The notes beneath the pieces are model-generated. The model worked only from the letters and a program-made list of their open reading frames with translations. It did no database searches and had not been told where the DNA came from. A DNA stretch of 64,000 nt from Candidatus Omnitrophota bacterium (GTDB lineage: Bacteria; Omnitrophota; Gorgyraeia; JAUYCX01), in the NCBI GenBank assembly GCA_030692045.1, contig JAUYCX010000035.1, positions 62,001 to 126,000 on the forward strand, in the 5' to 3' direction. Position 1 is the first letter of the stretch, and each line of letters starts with the position of its first letter. The translations under genes were made by a program, and so were the position numbers. This document shows positions 50,770-59,800 of the stretch, piece after piece.

Positions 50770-51843
50770 ATGAAATTTTTGCGCAGGCTGCTTGATGATT
50801 TAGGAAACAGATTAGAGAGAAATAAATTTCTCAAAAAAATAAAGCCGATTTGGCTGGCAAGCGATGAATTCTTTTTTGGCACGGATAAGGTAGCGCGGCC
50901 AATACCCCATATTGTTGATTATATCGATATTAAGCGGTATATGTCTTTTGTGGTGATTGCGCTTTTGCCTGTGGTTATTGCCTCGATTTATTTTTGGGGC
51001 CTGAGAGTTATATCGATTATCCTTGTTTCTTATATTTTTGGCGGTATTACAGAGGTTATTTTTGCCATAGTCAGGAAAAAAGAAATCCATGAAGGATTTC
51101 TGGTAACCGGGCTTATCTTTCCTTTAATATTGCCGCCAACTGTGCCTTTATGGGTGGTAGCCGTGGGTGTTGTCTTTGGGGTAATGTTCGGCAAGGAGAT
51201 GTTTGGAGGAACCGGCAGAAATATATTTAATCCTGCAATTGTAGGAAGGATATTTCTAACTGTTGCCTTTCCCAACATAATGACCTCCAATTGGCAGGCG
51301 CCATTTAGCCAGGGTTTAGGGGGGCTTGTTAAATTTAGCGCCGATGCAATTACTTCTGCTACGCCTTTAGCATTGTTTAAGAATGAAAAGATTACCACAG
51401 ACATACTTTCTATGTTTTTGGGTGGTGTGCCAGGCTGCATTGGTGAGACATTTCGCTTAGGAATTATTATTGGCGGCATATTTTTAATACTGACTAAGAT
51501 TAGTAACTGGCGGCTGCCCTTAAGTTATTTGATTTTTTTGGCGATTTTTTCTGTTTTAGGAAATCATTTTGTTTCAGAAAAAATCGCCCTTCCTTTATCA
51601 CAAATTTTATCTGGCGGATTTTTATTTGGCGCGTGTTTCATGGTTACAGACCCGGTAACCTCTCCATTTACCAAAGCCGGCAAATGGATTGCAGGCTTGT
51701 TGCTGGGTTTAACCACAGTATTGATTCGTGGTTTATCGGGGTATGTGGAGGGAGTAATGTTTAGTATATTGCTTGTAAATGCCCTTGCTCCTTTGATAGA
51801 TAGAATTATTTTGGATTTAAAATATAAAAGAATTGTTAGATGA
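50770..51843 (+). CDS. nqrB: NqrB/RnfD-type membrane subunit
   Basis: 357 residues. N-terminal cytoplasmic stretch with ARPIPHIVDYIDIKRYM, then about ten helices. GKEMFGGTGRNIFNPAIVGR is NqrB-like; the flavin-attachment motif is DAITSATPLALF (Thr for covalent FMN); MVTDPVTSPFTKAGKW and GYVEGVMFSILLVNALAPLID also follow NqrB. Ion/electron membrane core. Confidence 0.9.
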   Translation: MKFLRRLLDDLGNRLERNKFLKKIKPIWLASDEFFFGTDKVARPIPHIVDYIDIKRYMSFVVIALLPVVIASIYFWGLRVISIILVSYIFGGITEVIFAIVRKKEIHEGFLVTGLIFPLILPPTVPLWVVAVGVVFGVMFGKEMFGGTGRNIFNPAIVGRIFLTVAFPNIMTSNWQAPFSQGLGGLVKFSADAITSATPLALFKNEKITTDILSMFLGGVPGCIGETFRLGIIIGGIFLILTKISNWRLPLSYLIFLAIFSVLGNHFVSEKIALPLSQILSGGFLFGACFMVTDPVTSPFTKAGKWIAGLLLGLTTVLIRGLSGYVEGVMFSILLVNALAPLIDRIILDLKYKRIVR

Positions 51844-52412
51844 AACAGGCATTAAGGATAATAATTTTTGTAGTTTTGATGGGTACTATTTCTGGTGTTT
51901 TACTAGTCGGAATAAATGCCACAACCGCCACCCGTATTGCCAAAAATGAAGAATTAAAATTAAAATCTGCGATTCTGGATGTTTTGGAAATCTCCTACAC
52001 CAAACAGGATATCTTAGATGTTTTTGATAAAGGTATTAAGGTTAAAAAAAGCCACACTTACATTTTTTATGAATCTTTAGATAAGGCAGTTGCATTTGAA
52101 TTTTATGGGCCTGGGCTTTGGGGTCCCATTCACGGAATAGTCAGTATAAATCCAGACTTTAAGACAATTAGAACACTTAAAATATTATATCAAGAAGAAA
52201 CGCCAGGATTAGGCGGTAGAATTGCTGAGAAAACATATTTAAGCCAGTTTAAGAATAAGGAATTCTTACCTAAGATTATTTTTTCACCCTCTGGCAAATC
52301 TAAGGCAAACAATGAAGTTGATGCTATAACTGGCGCCACTGGTTCGAGTCGCGCCTTAGAAAAATTGTTAAACGAGACATTACAGAAAAATATTGATATT
52401 TTGAAAGGCTAG
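51840..52412 (+). CDS. nqrC: NqrC/RnfG-type flavoprotein subunit
   Basis: 190 residues. One N-terminal helix, then periplasmic domain with EETPGLGGRIAEK and the FMN-threonine motif DAITGATGSSRALEK (S/T-GAT-x-S/T). Overlaps nqrB by 4 bases. Shorter than most NqrC (about 250), nearer to RnfG. Confidence 0.9.
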   Translation: MKQALRIIIFVVLMGTISGVLLVGINATTATRIAKNEELKLKSAILDVLEISYTKQDILDVFDKGIKVKKSHTYIFYESLDKAVAFEFYGPGLWGPIHGIVSINPDFKTIRTLKILYQEETPGLGGRIAEKTYLSQFKNKEFLPKIIFSPSGKSKANNEVDAITGATGSSRALEKLLNETLQKNIDILKG

Positions 52413-52426
52413 CAAAGCGAGGGTAG

Positions 52427-53059
52427 ATGCCAAAGAAGGTTGTTAAAAGAAACTTTAAACATACCAAGGCCTATAAGGCCTTAGTTGCTGGGATGTGGCA
52501 GGACCATCCTACCTTTTGCATGATTTTAGGTATTTGCTCAATGCTGGCTATCACTAATCGCGTGGATAACGCCATTGCAATGGGTGTAGGCGTTACATTT
52601 TGCACAGTTTTTAGCTCGCTCTTTGTTTCTATTTTTAGAAATGTTATTCCCAGCAGGGTTAGAATGTTGGCTTATATGGTAATTATTGCTACCTTTGTTA
52701 TCTGTGTGGATAGATTCTTAAAAGCATATTTTCCTCCCATCAGCGAAGCCATGGGTCCATATGTGGGGTTAATTATCACCAATTGTATCTTGATGGGCCG
52801 CGCTGAGGCATTTGCAATTAAGAATGGGCCATTGCTTTCAGCATTAGATGGTTTAGGTTGTGGGGTGGGATATAGTTTCATGTTAATTTTAATGGCTTTA
52901 ATTAGAGAGCCCATTGGTTTTGGTACTATTTTAGGGCACAGGATTATGCCAAGTTTCTGGACAAACTGGTTGGTGATGATCATTGCTCCTGGAGCTTTTT
53001 TCCTTTTGGGAATTTATTTATGGATTTTTAGAACAATTGCCCAGAAAACGGAGAGTTAA
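52427..53059 (+). CDS. nqrD: NqrD/RnfE-type membrane subunit
   Basis: 210 residues, six helices. GICSMLAITNRVDNAIAMG (half of the 2Fe-2S/iron site with NqrE), VIPSRVRMLAYMVIIAT, GLIITNCILMGRAEAFA and APGAFFLLGIYLW are closest to NqrD. Confidence 0.92.
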   Translation: MPKKVVKRNFKHTKAYKALVAGMWQDHPTFCMILGICSMLAITNRVDNAIAMGVGVTFCTVFSSLFVSIFRNVIPSRVRMLAYMVIIATFVICVDRFLKAYFPPISEAMGPYVGLIITNCILMGRAEAFAIKNGPLLSALDGLGCGVGYSFMLILMALIREPIGFGTILGHRIMPSFWTNWLVMIIAPGAFFLLGIYLWIFRTIAQKTES

Positions 53060-53061
53060 TT

Positions 53062-53655
53062 ATGAATACAATGAATCCGCTGACAATTTTATTTGCCTCA
53101 ATCTTTACCCATAATATCGCGCTGGTTTATATTCTGGGCATGTGTCCTTTTATTGTAATTTCACGAAACTACAAAACCGCAATTGGTATGGGTATTTCAG
53201 TTGTATTTGTGGTAACGCTAACCGCAATAATAAATTGGCCAATTTATTGGAAGATCTTAGTTCCCCTAAAATCTGAGATACTTTCTTATCTGATATTCAT
53301 TATAGTAATTGCAGCAAGTGTCCAACTATTAGAAATGCTCATTGAGAAATTCTCGCCTGCCTTACAATCGTCTTTTGGAATATTCTTACCGCTTATTACT
53401 GTAAACTGCATTGTCTTAGCAGTATGTCTGTTTATGGTTTTGCGAAAATATAACTTCATTCAAACTGTTTGTTATTCTTTTGGAACGAGTGTTGGCTGGG
53501 CAATGGCAATTATAATTATGGCAGCTATAAAGGAAAAGATTAATTTGGTATCAGATATTCCTTCGGGTTTGCGAGGGGCTGGCATTACGATGATTATCGC
53601 CGGCCTAATGGCATTTGCCTTTATGGGTTTTGCAGGAATAATTACATTGCAGTAA
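53062..53655 (+). CDS. nqrE: NqrE/RnfA-type membrane subunit
   Basis: 197 residues, six helices. NIALVYILGMCPFIVISRN (cysteine of the intramembrane iron site), FGIFLPLITVNCIVL and SGLRGAGITMIIAGLMAFAF follow NqrE. Forms the paired core with the preceding gene. Confidence 0.92.
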   Translation: MNTMNPLTILFASIFTHNIALVYILGMCPFIVISRNYKTAIGMGISVVFVVTLTAIINWPIYWKILVPLKSEILSYLIFIIVIAASVQLLEMLIEKFSPALQSSFGIFLPLITVNCIVLAVCLFMVLRKYNFIQTVCYSFGTSVGWAMAIIIMAAIKEKINLVSDIPSGLRGAGITMIIAGLMAFAFMGFAGIITLQ

Positions 53656-53674
53656 GCATAATTCAAAAATCAAA

Positions 53675-54748
53675 ATGATTCCAATTCTCGTAATGAACTT
53701 AATCTTAGTTGTGATTGCCATTTTACTGGTAATTGCAGAGAGATGTTTAGTTTCATATGGAGAATGTAAAATTCTTATCAACAAAGAAAAGATTTTAACT
53801 GTGCAGGGAGGAAATACCCTGCTTAATTATTTTGCTGATAATAAAATCTTTATTCCTTCTGCTTGCGGAGGAAAGGCAACTTGCGGTTATTGTAAGATAG
53901 AGGTATTAAGCGGTGGCGGAAATATTTTGCCCACTGAAGAGGTTTTTATTCCCCGCAAAGAAAAGCTAAAGGGTATAAGGCTTGCCTGTCAAGTAAAGGT
54001 AAAGAATGACATCGAGGTTTTAATTGATGAGAATTTATTAGCAGCAAAAGAATATAATGTTACGGTTTTGCAAATACAAGATTTTACTCATGATATAAAG
54101 TATATTCTGCTTCGCTTGGATGAGCCACAAAAAATTGAATTTAAAGCCGGTCAGTATGTTCAGTTTAAAGTTCCTGAAACTGATGAGTTTCGCGCTTACT
54201 CAATTGCCTCAAGCCCGTTACAAAATGGCCAGTTAGAATTGATAGTCAGATTTGTTCCTGGCGGATTGTGCTCAACTTATATCCACGAAGTCTTGGATGT
54301 TAATGATAAGATTATATTGACAGGCCCTTTTGGAGATTTTTATCTACGGGAAGATTCTATGCGTGATATTGTCTGTATTGGCGGTGGCTGCGGCATGGCA
54401 CCAATTCGTTCAATATTACTGTATTTAAAAGAAAAAGGAATGAACAGAAGAGCAACCTATTTCTTTGGTGCAAGAAGAAGCCGGGATTTATTTTTTACTG
54501 AGGAGTTGTTCCAGTTGGAGAAAGAATTCCCCAATTTTAAATATATTCCTGCCTTGTCAGAGCCAAAGCCAGAGGATAACTGGCATGGAGAAACTGGTTT
54601 AATTACTCAGGTTGTGGAAAGGTTTCTAAATTCTAACGGAAATACAGAGGCATATCTATGTGGTCCGCCGCCTATGATTGATGCTTCTATAAAAATCCTT
54701 ACCCAAAAAGGTGTAAAAGAGTTTCATATTTATTATGACAAATTCTAA
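53675..54748 (+). CDS. nqrF: NqrF-type NADH-oxidising subunit
   Basis: 357 residues. One membrane helix, a 2Fe-2S ferredoxin domain (SACGGKATCGYCKIEV ... RLACQ), an FAD domain (FRAYSIASSP) and an NADH domain (CIGGGCGMAPIRSI ... CGPPPMIDASI). This is NqrF, not RnfB: no 4Fe-4S ferredoxin repeat is present. Electrons would come from NADH. Slightly short next to NqrF (about 400). Last gene of the operon; the next gene has its own Shine-Dalgarno 18 bases on. Confidence 0.93.
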   Translation: MIPILVMNLILVVIAILLVIAERCLVSYGECKILINKEKILTVQGGNTLLNYFADNKIFIPSACGGKATCGYCKIEVLSGGGNILPTEEVFIPRKEKLKGIRLACQVKVKNDIEVLIDENLLAAKEYNVTVLQIQDFTHDIKYILLRLDEPQKIEFKAGQYVQFKVPETDEFRAYSIASSPLQNGQLELIVRFVPGGLCSTYIHEVLDVNDKIILTGPFGDFYLREDSMRDIVCIGGGCGMAPIRSILLYLKEKGMNRRATYFFGARRSRDLFFTEELFQLEKEFPNFKYIPALSEPKPEDNWHGETGLITQVVERFLNSNGNTEAYLCGPPPMIDASIKILTQKGVKEFHIYYDKF

Positions 54749-54781
54749 ACCGTTAACGTGAAAATAAAGGAGGTAAAAAAC

Positions 54782-54913
54782 ATGAAAATGAAATTAAATG
54801 GAAGCCAGAAAAACAATGCCAAAAAGAATCACAAAAAAGTTAATTGGGAAAAGCCGACCTTAGAAGATGTTTCTGGTAAAATAATGGCCCAACCGTATAT
54901 CAGGTTTACATAA
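54782..54913 (+). CDS. PqqA-like radical-SAM target peptide
   Basis: 43 residues with a strong ribosome site (AAAGGAGGT). Lysine/asparagine-rich leader, then a C-terminal core NWEKPTLEDVSGKIMAQPY and IRFT. The spacing W-x-K-P ... Y-I-x-x-x resembles PqqA (WTKPxxxE...YIxxR), but the PqqA core Glu that bonds to Tyr is not present; Tyr39 remains. Not a known family to me. Next come PqqD-like and radical-SAM genes, so this is a RiPP precursor by context. The 57 bases to the next gene contain the repeated word cacagatt but no terminator. Confidence 0.75.
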   Translation: MKMKLNGSQKNNAKKNHKKVNWEKPTLEDVSGKIMAQPYIRFT

Positions 54914-54970
54914 CTACAGATTACACAGATTTTAAGCAGATTGCACAGATTAGAAAATACGGGAGAGAAG

Positions 54971-55225
54971 ATGATTTTCTTTGAACATGTAAAGATAAGA
55001 GAAGAAAAATTCGGCGCGGTTGTCTTTGAGACCTTAAAAGAAAAAGTCTTTGTTACTAATGAGACAGGCAAGAATATCCTTAATTTACTCAAAGAAGGCA
55101 AGAGCGTTGAAGAAATAATAAATTCATTAGCAGATTTGTATGCGGTTGAGCCAGAGGACATAAAAGATGATGTCTTAGGCTTTGTAGGCCTCTTGAAAGA
55201 AAAGGGAATTCTGGTAGCTGAATAG
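54971..55225 (+). CDS. PqqD-like peptide chaperone
   Basis: 84 residues. FEHVKIREEKFGAVVFETL, FVTNETGKNILNLL and SVEEIINSLADLYAVEPEDI match the PqqD/RRE winged-helix fold that binds leader peptides and presents them to radical-SAM enzymes. ATG 54971 follows GGGAGAG; an upstream TTG (54941) is unlikely. Confidence 0.85.
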   Translation: MIFFEHVKIREEKFGAVVFETLKEKVFVTNETGKNILNLLKEGKSVEEIINSLADLYAVEPEDIKDDVLGFVGLLKEKGILVAE

Positions 55226-55234
55226 TTTTTTAAT

Positions 55235-56200
55235 ATGGGCGATACGATGGATTTTACCGGCTCTATAGACTTTAAAGATTTAGAGGCGCCTCTTTTTATT
55301 GCCTGGCAGATAAATTCTGAGTGCAATTTAGGGTGCCTGCACTGTTGCGAGGAATCCGGCCACAGCATACCCAACGAGATGAATAAGGAGGAGATATTTA
55401 ACTTCTTAGAGCAGATTGCGGACTTAAGGATACCCTATGTGGCCCTCTCTGGCGGCGAGCCTATGCTTCATCCGCATCTTTTTGAAATATGCGAATTTTT
55501 AAGAAAGCATAACATTAGCCTTAAGGTAGAAACTAATGGTGAATTTATCAATGAGGGCGTTGCTGCTAAAATCGGCCGTTTAAAATTTCGCTCTGTGCAG
55601 ATAAGCCTTGACGGAGCCACGCCCTCAACACACGAGAAATTAAGGTTATCCGGCGATTGGAACAAGGCGGTTTCTGCCTGCCGTTTTCTGATTAAAGCAG
55701 GCGTGAATACGGAGATTGTCTTTGTGCCCACAAAATTTAATATTCACGAAATTGGCCAGTTAATTGACCTAGCCTTTTCTTTAGGGGTATATGGAGTTTA
55801 TACAGGTAAGACTATGAGAATTGGCCGCGCAGCGCAAAACTGGGATATTCTCTGTCCGTCCGAACAGGATTATGAAAAATTTTTTGCCACACTGAATGAG
55901 AAAGTCGCGCAATACGACGGAAAAATGAAAGTTTATTATTACCCCTATGATGTGATAGAAGAATTAAAATATCGCATGCAATATCCTGCTGCCAGCCTTT
56001 TGGTTTTACCCAATGGTAAAGTCAAGTTAATCGGACCGCTTCCGTTTATCTGCGGCGATTTAAAGAAACAGAGCTTAAGTGAGATTTGGGAAAATTATAA
56101 AAAAAGCTGGAGTAATCCTAAGGTGATTGAATTTGCCAAAAAGGTAGTTAATGACCCCAAACTTTTAGCAGAGGCAAACAAATGGGTGGAGTTATTTTAG
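55235..56200 (+). CDS. PqqE-like radical-SAM enzyme lacking SPASM cysteines
   Basis: 321 residues. Cluster site SECNLGCLHCCEESGH (C-x3-C-x2-C), SAM-domain motifs ALSGGEPMLHP, VETNGEFI and VQISLDGAT. The C-terminal end (LLVLPNGKVKLIG, FICGDL ... SEIWENY) shows the SPASM scaffold but only one cysteine, so auxiliary 4Fe-4S clusters are probably absent. ATG 55235 or the nearby 55247 ATG. It overlaps the UbiA gene by 19 bases, a strong sign of a joint product. Confidence 0.88.
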   Translation: MGDTMDFTGSIDFKDLEAPLFIAWQINSECNLGCLHCCEESGHSIPNEMNKEEIFNFLEQIADLRIPYVALSGGEPMLHPHLFEICEFLRKHNISLKVETNGEFINEGVAAKIGRLKFRSVQISLDGATPSTHEKLRLSGDWNKAVSACRFLIKAGVNTEIVFVPTKFNIHEIGQLIDLAFSLGVYGVYTGKTMRIGRAAQNWDILCPSEQDYEKFFATLNEKVAQYDGKMKVYYYPYDVIEELKYRMQYPAASLLVLPNGKVKLIGPLPFICGDLKKQSLSEIWENYKKSWSNPKVIEFAKKVVNDPKLLAEANKWVELF

Positions 56201-57063
56201 TATTCAAAAGAATAATCAAAACCGTAAGGTACAGATTTTTCCTTTTTGCCGGATTATTCCCTTATTTGCTGGGCCAGGTTTTGGCATTTAATTTAAATAG
56301 ATATCTAAATTGGCAAAATTTCTGGTGGGGTTTTTTGGGAGTCATTTTAGTATTGATGGGGGTAGAGCTTTTTAATGAATATTTTGATGCGAAAGCCGGT
56401 GGTGATAGAATCTTTCTTAAAGAAAAACCACAGATTCCAGATTATTTTTTACTCTTGGCTCTTAGCTCTATGCTTTTTGCTTTTTTTATCGGATTATACC
56501 TTGCCTCTAAGAGCGGTTGGCCAATACTTTTGTTTTCTGTTTTAGGATTTTTAGGGGCTTATTTTTATGTAGGACCTCCACTGCGCTGGGCATATCGTGG
56601 ACTGGGAGAATTTGTCATTGCGCTTTCCTATGGGCCATTTATGCTCTTAGGCAGTTATTATCTGCAGACAAAGAGAATAGATACCTTGCCAATTCTGGTT
56701 TCTCTAATCTTAGGATTACTTATTTTTTCTTTGGCTATAGTGAATGAAATTCCGGATTATTATCAGGATAAATTAGTGGGTAAGAGGAATTTGGTGGTGA
56801 GATTAGGAAAACAAGGCGCGGTAAAGCTTTTTAGCTTATGTTTAATCTCTATATTTATTCTTATAGGCATAGGCATTGGCTTTCAGAGAATCCCTAGTTT
56901 ATCGATTTTTGCCTTTTTGCTCTTACCGGGAGTTTACAAAAATATAAATATGGCTAAAGGATCTTATGACCAGCCAGAATCCTTCTTGCCAGTAATCAGG
57001 GCAACGCTATTTACCTATATAATAATGGTATCGTTACTGGGGATAAGTTATCTGGGAGGCTGA
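56182..57063 (+). CDS. UbiA-family prenyltransferase
   Basis: 293 residues, about eight or nine helices. First aspartate motif ELFNEYFDAKAGGDR (NxxxDxxxxxD variant), second NEIPDYYQDKLVGKRNLVVR. Attaches a polyprenyl chain to an aromatic or other acceptor. Neither menA nor ubiA neighbours are seen; it is tied to a radical-SAM gene upstream and a polyprenyl synthase downstream. Acceptor unknown. Confidence 0.88.
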   Translation: MGGVILVFKRIIKTVRYRFFLFAGLFPYLLGQVLAFNLNRYLNWQNFWWGFLGVILVLMGVELFNEYFDAKAGGDRIFLKEKPQIPDYFLLLALSSMLFAFFIGLYLASKSGWPILLFSVLGFLGAYFYVGPPLRWAYRGLGEFVIALSYGPFMLLGSYYLQTKRIDTLPILVSLILGLLIFSLAIVNEIPDYYQDKLVGKRNLVVRLGKQGAVKLFSLCLISIFILIGIGIGFQRIPSLSIFAFLLLPGVYKNINMAKGSYDQPESFLPVIRATLFTYIIMVSLLGISYLGG

Positions 57064-57068
57064 ACAAA

Positions 57069-58055
57069 ATGGACTTAAAACAGATTTATCAACCCATTTT
57101 AGAAGAACTAAAAAGCGTTGAAAAGGTTTTGGAGCTATCCTTAAATGGAGTAAAAAGTGAGGCAGTTAAAAAGGTAAACAGATTTTTATTGGAATCAACA
57201 GGAAAAAGATTAAGGCCAGCCATGGTAATTCTTTCTGCAAAGGCAACTGTTGACCGACCACAGCAACTAATCAACAGTCAACTAATCAAAATAGCCACTG
57301 CTATGGAGTTGATTCACATGGCTTCTCTCATTCATGATGATGTAATTGACCATTCCTCATTGAGACATAATAAACCCACGATTAATCGTAAATGGGGTAA
57401 TGATGTATCAATTGCCTTGGGAGATTATCTCTATTCAATTGCCTTTGAGTTAATTTCCAATTGTGGCAATCCAGATATTTCGGAGTGCATAAGCTCTGCA
57501 ACAAAAAATATGTGCGAGGGGGAGCTCCTTCAGGTCTGCGAAAGGGGAAGTATCGACTTATTAAGACAGCGTTATATCATTATGGTCAAGAAAAAAACCG
57601 CTTCTCTTTTTGCTGCATCTTGCCAATCAGGAGCAATGTTGGTTAATCAAAATAAACTCATTGAGAATGCATTAAAAGGATATGGTTTAAATTTCGGCAT
57701 CGCCTTTCAAATAGTTGATGATTGTTTAGATTTAATTGGCGAGAAAGCTCACCTAGGAAAAAAGCCCGGTGCAGATTTTAAGGTTGGCGAAATAACCCTA
57801 CCTTTATTAAATTTAATTTCTCAAGAAAAGGATAAAGAAAGTATACTTTCTCTGGTAAAAAAACAGGATAGCTACGATGCCTTTAAAAAGGTAAGGCAAA
57901 GGTTTATAAATTCAGAGGCTTTCTTGAAGACAAAATCAGATGTTAATCACTATATCAAAAAAGCAAGAAATAGCTTGGAAAGGCTTAATAATTCTTGTTT
58001 TAAACAAAGTCTATTTGCATTAGTTGATTTTATGGGAGAAAGAGTTAAGCTATGA
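57069..58055 (+). CDS. Polyprenyl diphosphate synthase
   Basis: 328 residues. First Asp-rich motif MASLIHDDVIDHSSLRH (DDVID), second AFQIVDDCLDLIGEKAHLGK (DDCLD); GKRLRPAMVIL and IALGDYLYS are standard. IspB/HepT type making a long chain for quinone-like lipids. Last gene of the cassette, 6 bases after UbiA, ended by a hairpin. Confidence 0.92.
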   Translation: MDLKQIYQPILEELKSVEKVLELSLNGVKSEAVKKVNRFLLESTGKRLRPAMVILSAKATVDRPQQLINSQLIKIATAMELIHMASLIHDDVIDHSSLRHNKPTINRKWGNDVSIALGDYLYSIAFELISNCGNPDISECISSATKNMCEGELLQVCERGSIDLLRQRYIIMVKKKTASLFAASCQSGAMLVNQNKLIENALKGYGLNFGIAFQIVDDCLDLIGEKAHLGKKPGADFKVGEITLPLLNLISQEKDKESILSLVKKQDSYDAFKKVRQRFINSEAFLKTKSDVNHYIKKARNSLERLNNSCFKQSLFALVDFMGERVKL

Positions 58056-58070
58056 TAAAAGTAAAAGAAG

Positions 58071-58106
58071 CCTTTCTGACTTAACAGATTATATTTCTCA
58101 GAAAGG
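58071..58106. terminator. Hairpin between convergent genes, likely terminator
   Basis: cctttctga (58071-58079) with tcagaaagg (58098-58106), 9 bp, loop 18. It lies 16 bases beyond the polyprenyl synthase stop and 26 bases from the stop of the minus-strand kinase, so may serve both; U-runs are weak. Confidence 0.5.
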
Positions 58107-58131
58107 ATTTAATCAATAAAGAAGGCAAATT

Positions 58132-59169
58132 TTATAAAGGATTATTTTTGAGGCTATATGTAGGAATTTCAAAAAAGAATTTGCTGCCCTCTTCAATCTT
58201 ACTTTCAACCCAAATTTTCCCCTGATGTAATTCTAAAATACGCTTAGCGATAGCCAAGCCTAAACCACAACCAGCGTATTTACGTTTTTGTGAAGAGTCC
58301 ACCTGATAGAACTTATCGAAGATTTTATCTAAGCTATCTTCAGGAATACCTATGCCTGTGTCTGTAATGCAAAAGGTTATTTTATTGTTTTTTCCCGGAA
58401 TAAAAGCGTTAATACTTGTTTTGCCACCCCTTCGATTAAATTTGATAGAGTTTTCTATCAGGTTAGTTACAACTTGAAATAATCTTTCCTTATCTGCATA
58501 CACATTAGGCAAGTCATTCGGTAAATTATTTTCCAAAATAACTTTCTGATTATCGGCAAAAATTTGTAAGGCAAATATGGCTTTATTTATTACCTCTTTC
58601 ATATCTACACTTTTAAGATTGACCTTAAAGGCACCTATTTCTATCCTTGAAAGATCTAGTAAATCTTCAATTAAGCGATTAAGATGCTCTGTTTCTTCTT
58701 CGCTTATTTTTAGGCACTCTTCTTGTTTTTGGTTTAATTCTCCTGGTTTTTGGCTTCTTAAGAAGCTGATATATCCCTGGATGGTAGTTAAGGGAGTGCG
58801 TAGTTCATGAGATACCATCGATAAAAAATTAGATTTTAGTTTGTCTAATTCCTGAATTTTTTGCTCTTTGTTGTATCTTACAGTTCCCATTGCGCCAAAA
58901 ACTATGCCAAAAAGTAAGGGGTGTAAAATAAAGAAGAAATGAAAAGGATGCAATGTAATTATCTGCATTACATTTTGAACAGTTGGCGATATTGCCGAAG
59001 AATATAAATCTATGCCAATAGTAACAAAAGGAACGGGTATTCCCCAAAGGATTCCAAAAAAACAGTACCAATTTTTAGTTATATTGTAAGTACGGCCCTG
59101 TCCAAGTGCTCTAAAAAACTCCCTGACAACCTGCAAAAATGATTTTAAATCCAGACTTAATTTCTTCAT
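58132..59169 (-). CDS. Membrane sensor histidine kinase
   Basis: 345 residues. Two hydrophobic segments near 30-50 and 72-95, then HisKA with phospho-acceptor LSMVSHELRTPLTTIQGY and HATPase with NLIENSIKFN, DTGIGIPEDSL and GCGLGLAIAKRILE. The periplasmic loop is short. The response regulator gene overlaps upstream by 4 bases, one operon. Confidence 0.9.
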   Translation of the reverse strand: MKKLSLDLKSFLQVVREFFRALGQGRTYNITKNWYCFFGILWGIPVPFVTIGIDLYSSAISPTVQNVMQIITLHPFHFFFILHPLLFGIVFGAMGTVRYNKEQKIQELDKLKSNFLSMVSHELRTPLTTIQGYISFLRSQKPGELNQKQEECLKISEEETEHLNRLIEDLLDLSRIEIGAFKVNLKSVDMKEVINKAIFALQIFADNQKVILENNLPNDLPNVYADKERLFQVVTNLIENSIKFNRRGGKTSINAFIPGKNNKITFCITDTGIGIPEDSLDKIFDKFYQVDSSQKRKYAGCGLGLAIAKRILELHQGKIWVESKIEEGSKFFFEIPTYSLKNNPL

Positions 59170-59741
59170 TGTTCAATAAGTAGATGTTTTTTTATTTTTG
59201 TAATCAATTCTTGGCTTTTAAATGGCTTAGAAATATAATCCCCAAACCCGCAGGCATACATCTTTTTAATCTCTTTAGGGTCTTTAACAACCGTTACGGC
59301 AATGACAGTGATATCCTTAGTTTTCTCATCAGATTTTAATCTTTTAGCAACCTCAAATCCATTCATCTCTGGCATAAGCAGGTCCAAAAGAATTATATCT
59401 GGAAGCCAATTGGAAATTAGAAGCCCGGCTTGAAAACCGCTATTGGCAGTTTCAACCTCAAGGTCATCCTCTGAAGATAGAATTGTGCTTATCATTTTAA
59501 GAATTTTTGGGTCATCATCTATAACCAAAACTCGATTTTTATTTTCCTTAATCAATTCTTCAGGTATAGGCATATTATTTTTCTTCATCAGCTTAAACAA
59601 ATCATCTTTTTTAATCCTGCGATGGCCGCCAGGAGTTGTATAAGCAGGTAGCAGCCCATCTTTAATCCAGTTAATCACGGTTGAGGGATAGACATTGCAG
59701 AATTTACTTACTTGATGTGTGGTATAAAAGTCTTTTGCCAT
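59166..59741 (-). CDS. Response regulator with N-terminal MerR/BldC-type HTH
   Basis: 191 residues. HTH first (FYTTHQVSKFCNVYPSTVINWIKDGLLP, split here as HQVSKFCNVYPSTVINWI; GGHRRI wing), then a receiver domain: VLVIDDDPKILKMI, phospho-Asp in IILLDLLMPEMNGF, Lys in YISKPFKS. DNA-binding before the receiver is the reverse of the common order. Partner of the kinase it overlaps. Confidence 0.9.
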   Translation of the reverse strand: MAKDFYTTHQVSKFCNVYPSTVINWIKDGLLPAYTTPGGHRRIKKDDLFKLMKKNNMPIPEELIKENKNRVLVIDDDPKILKMISTILSSEDDLEVETANSGFQAGLLISNWLPDIILLDLLMPEMNGFEVAKRLKSDEKTKDITVIAVTVVKDPKEIKKMYACGFGDYISKPFKSQELITKIKKHLLIEQ

Positions 59742-59800
59742 AGCCGAAACATTTTATCTTAATTAAAGGCATTTGTCAAATTTCAAAATTGTGCGAAAGA

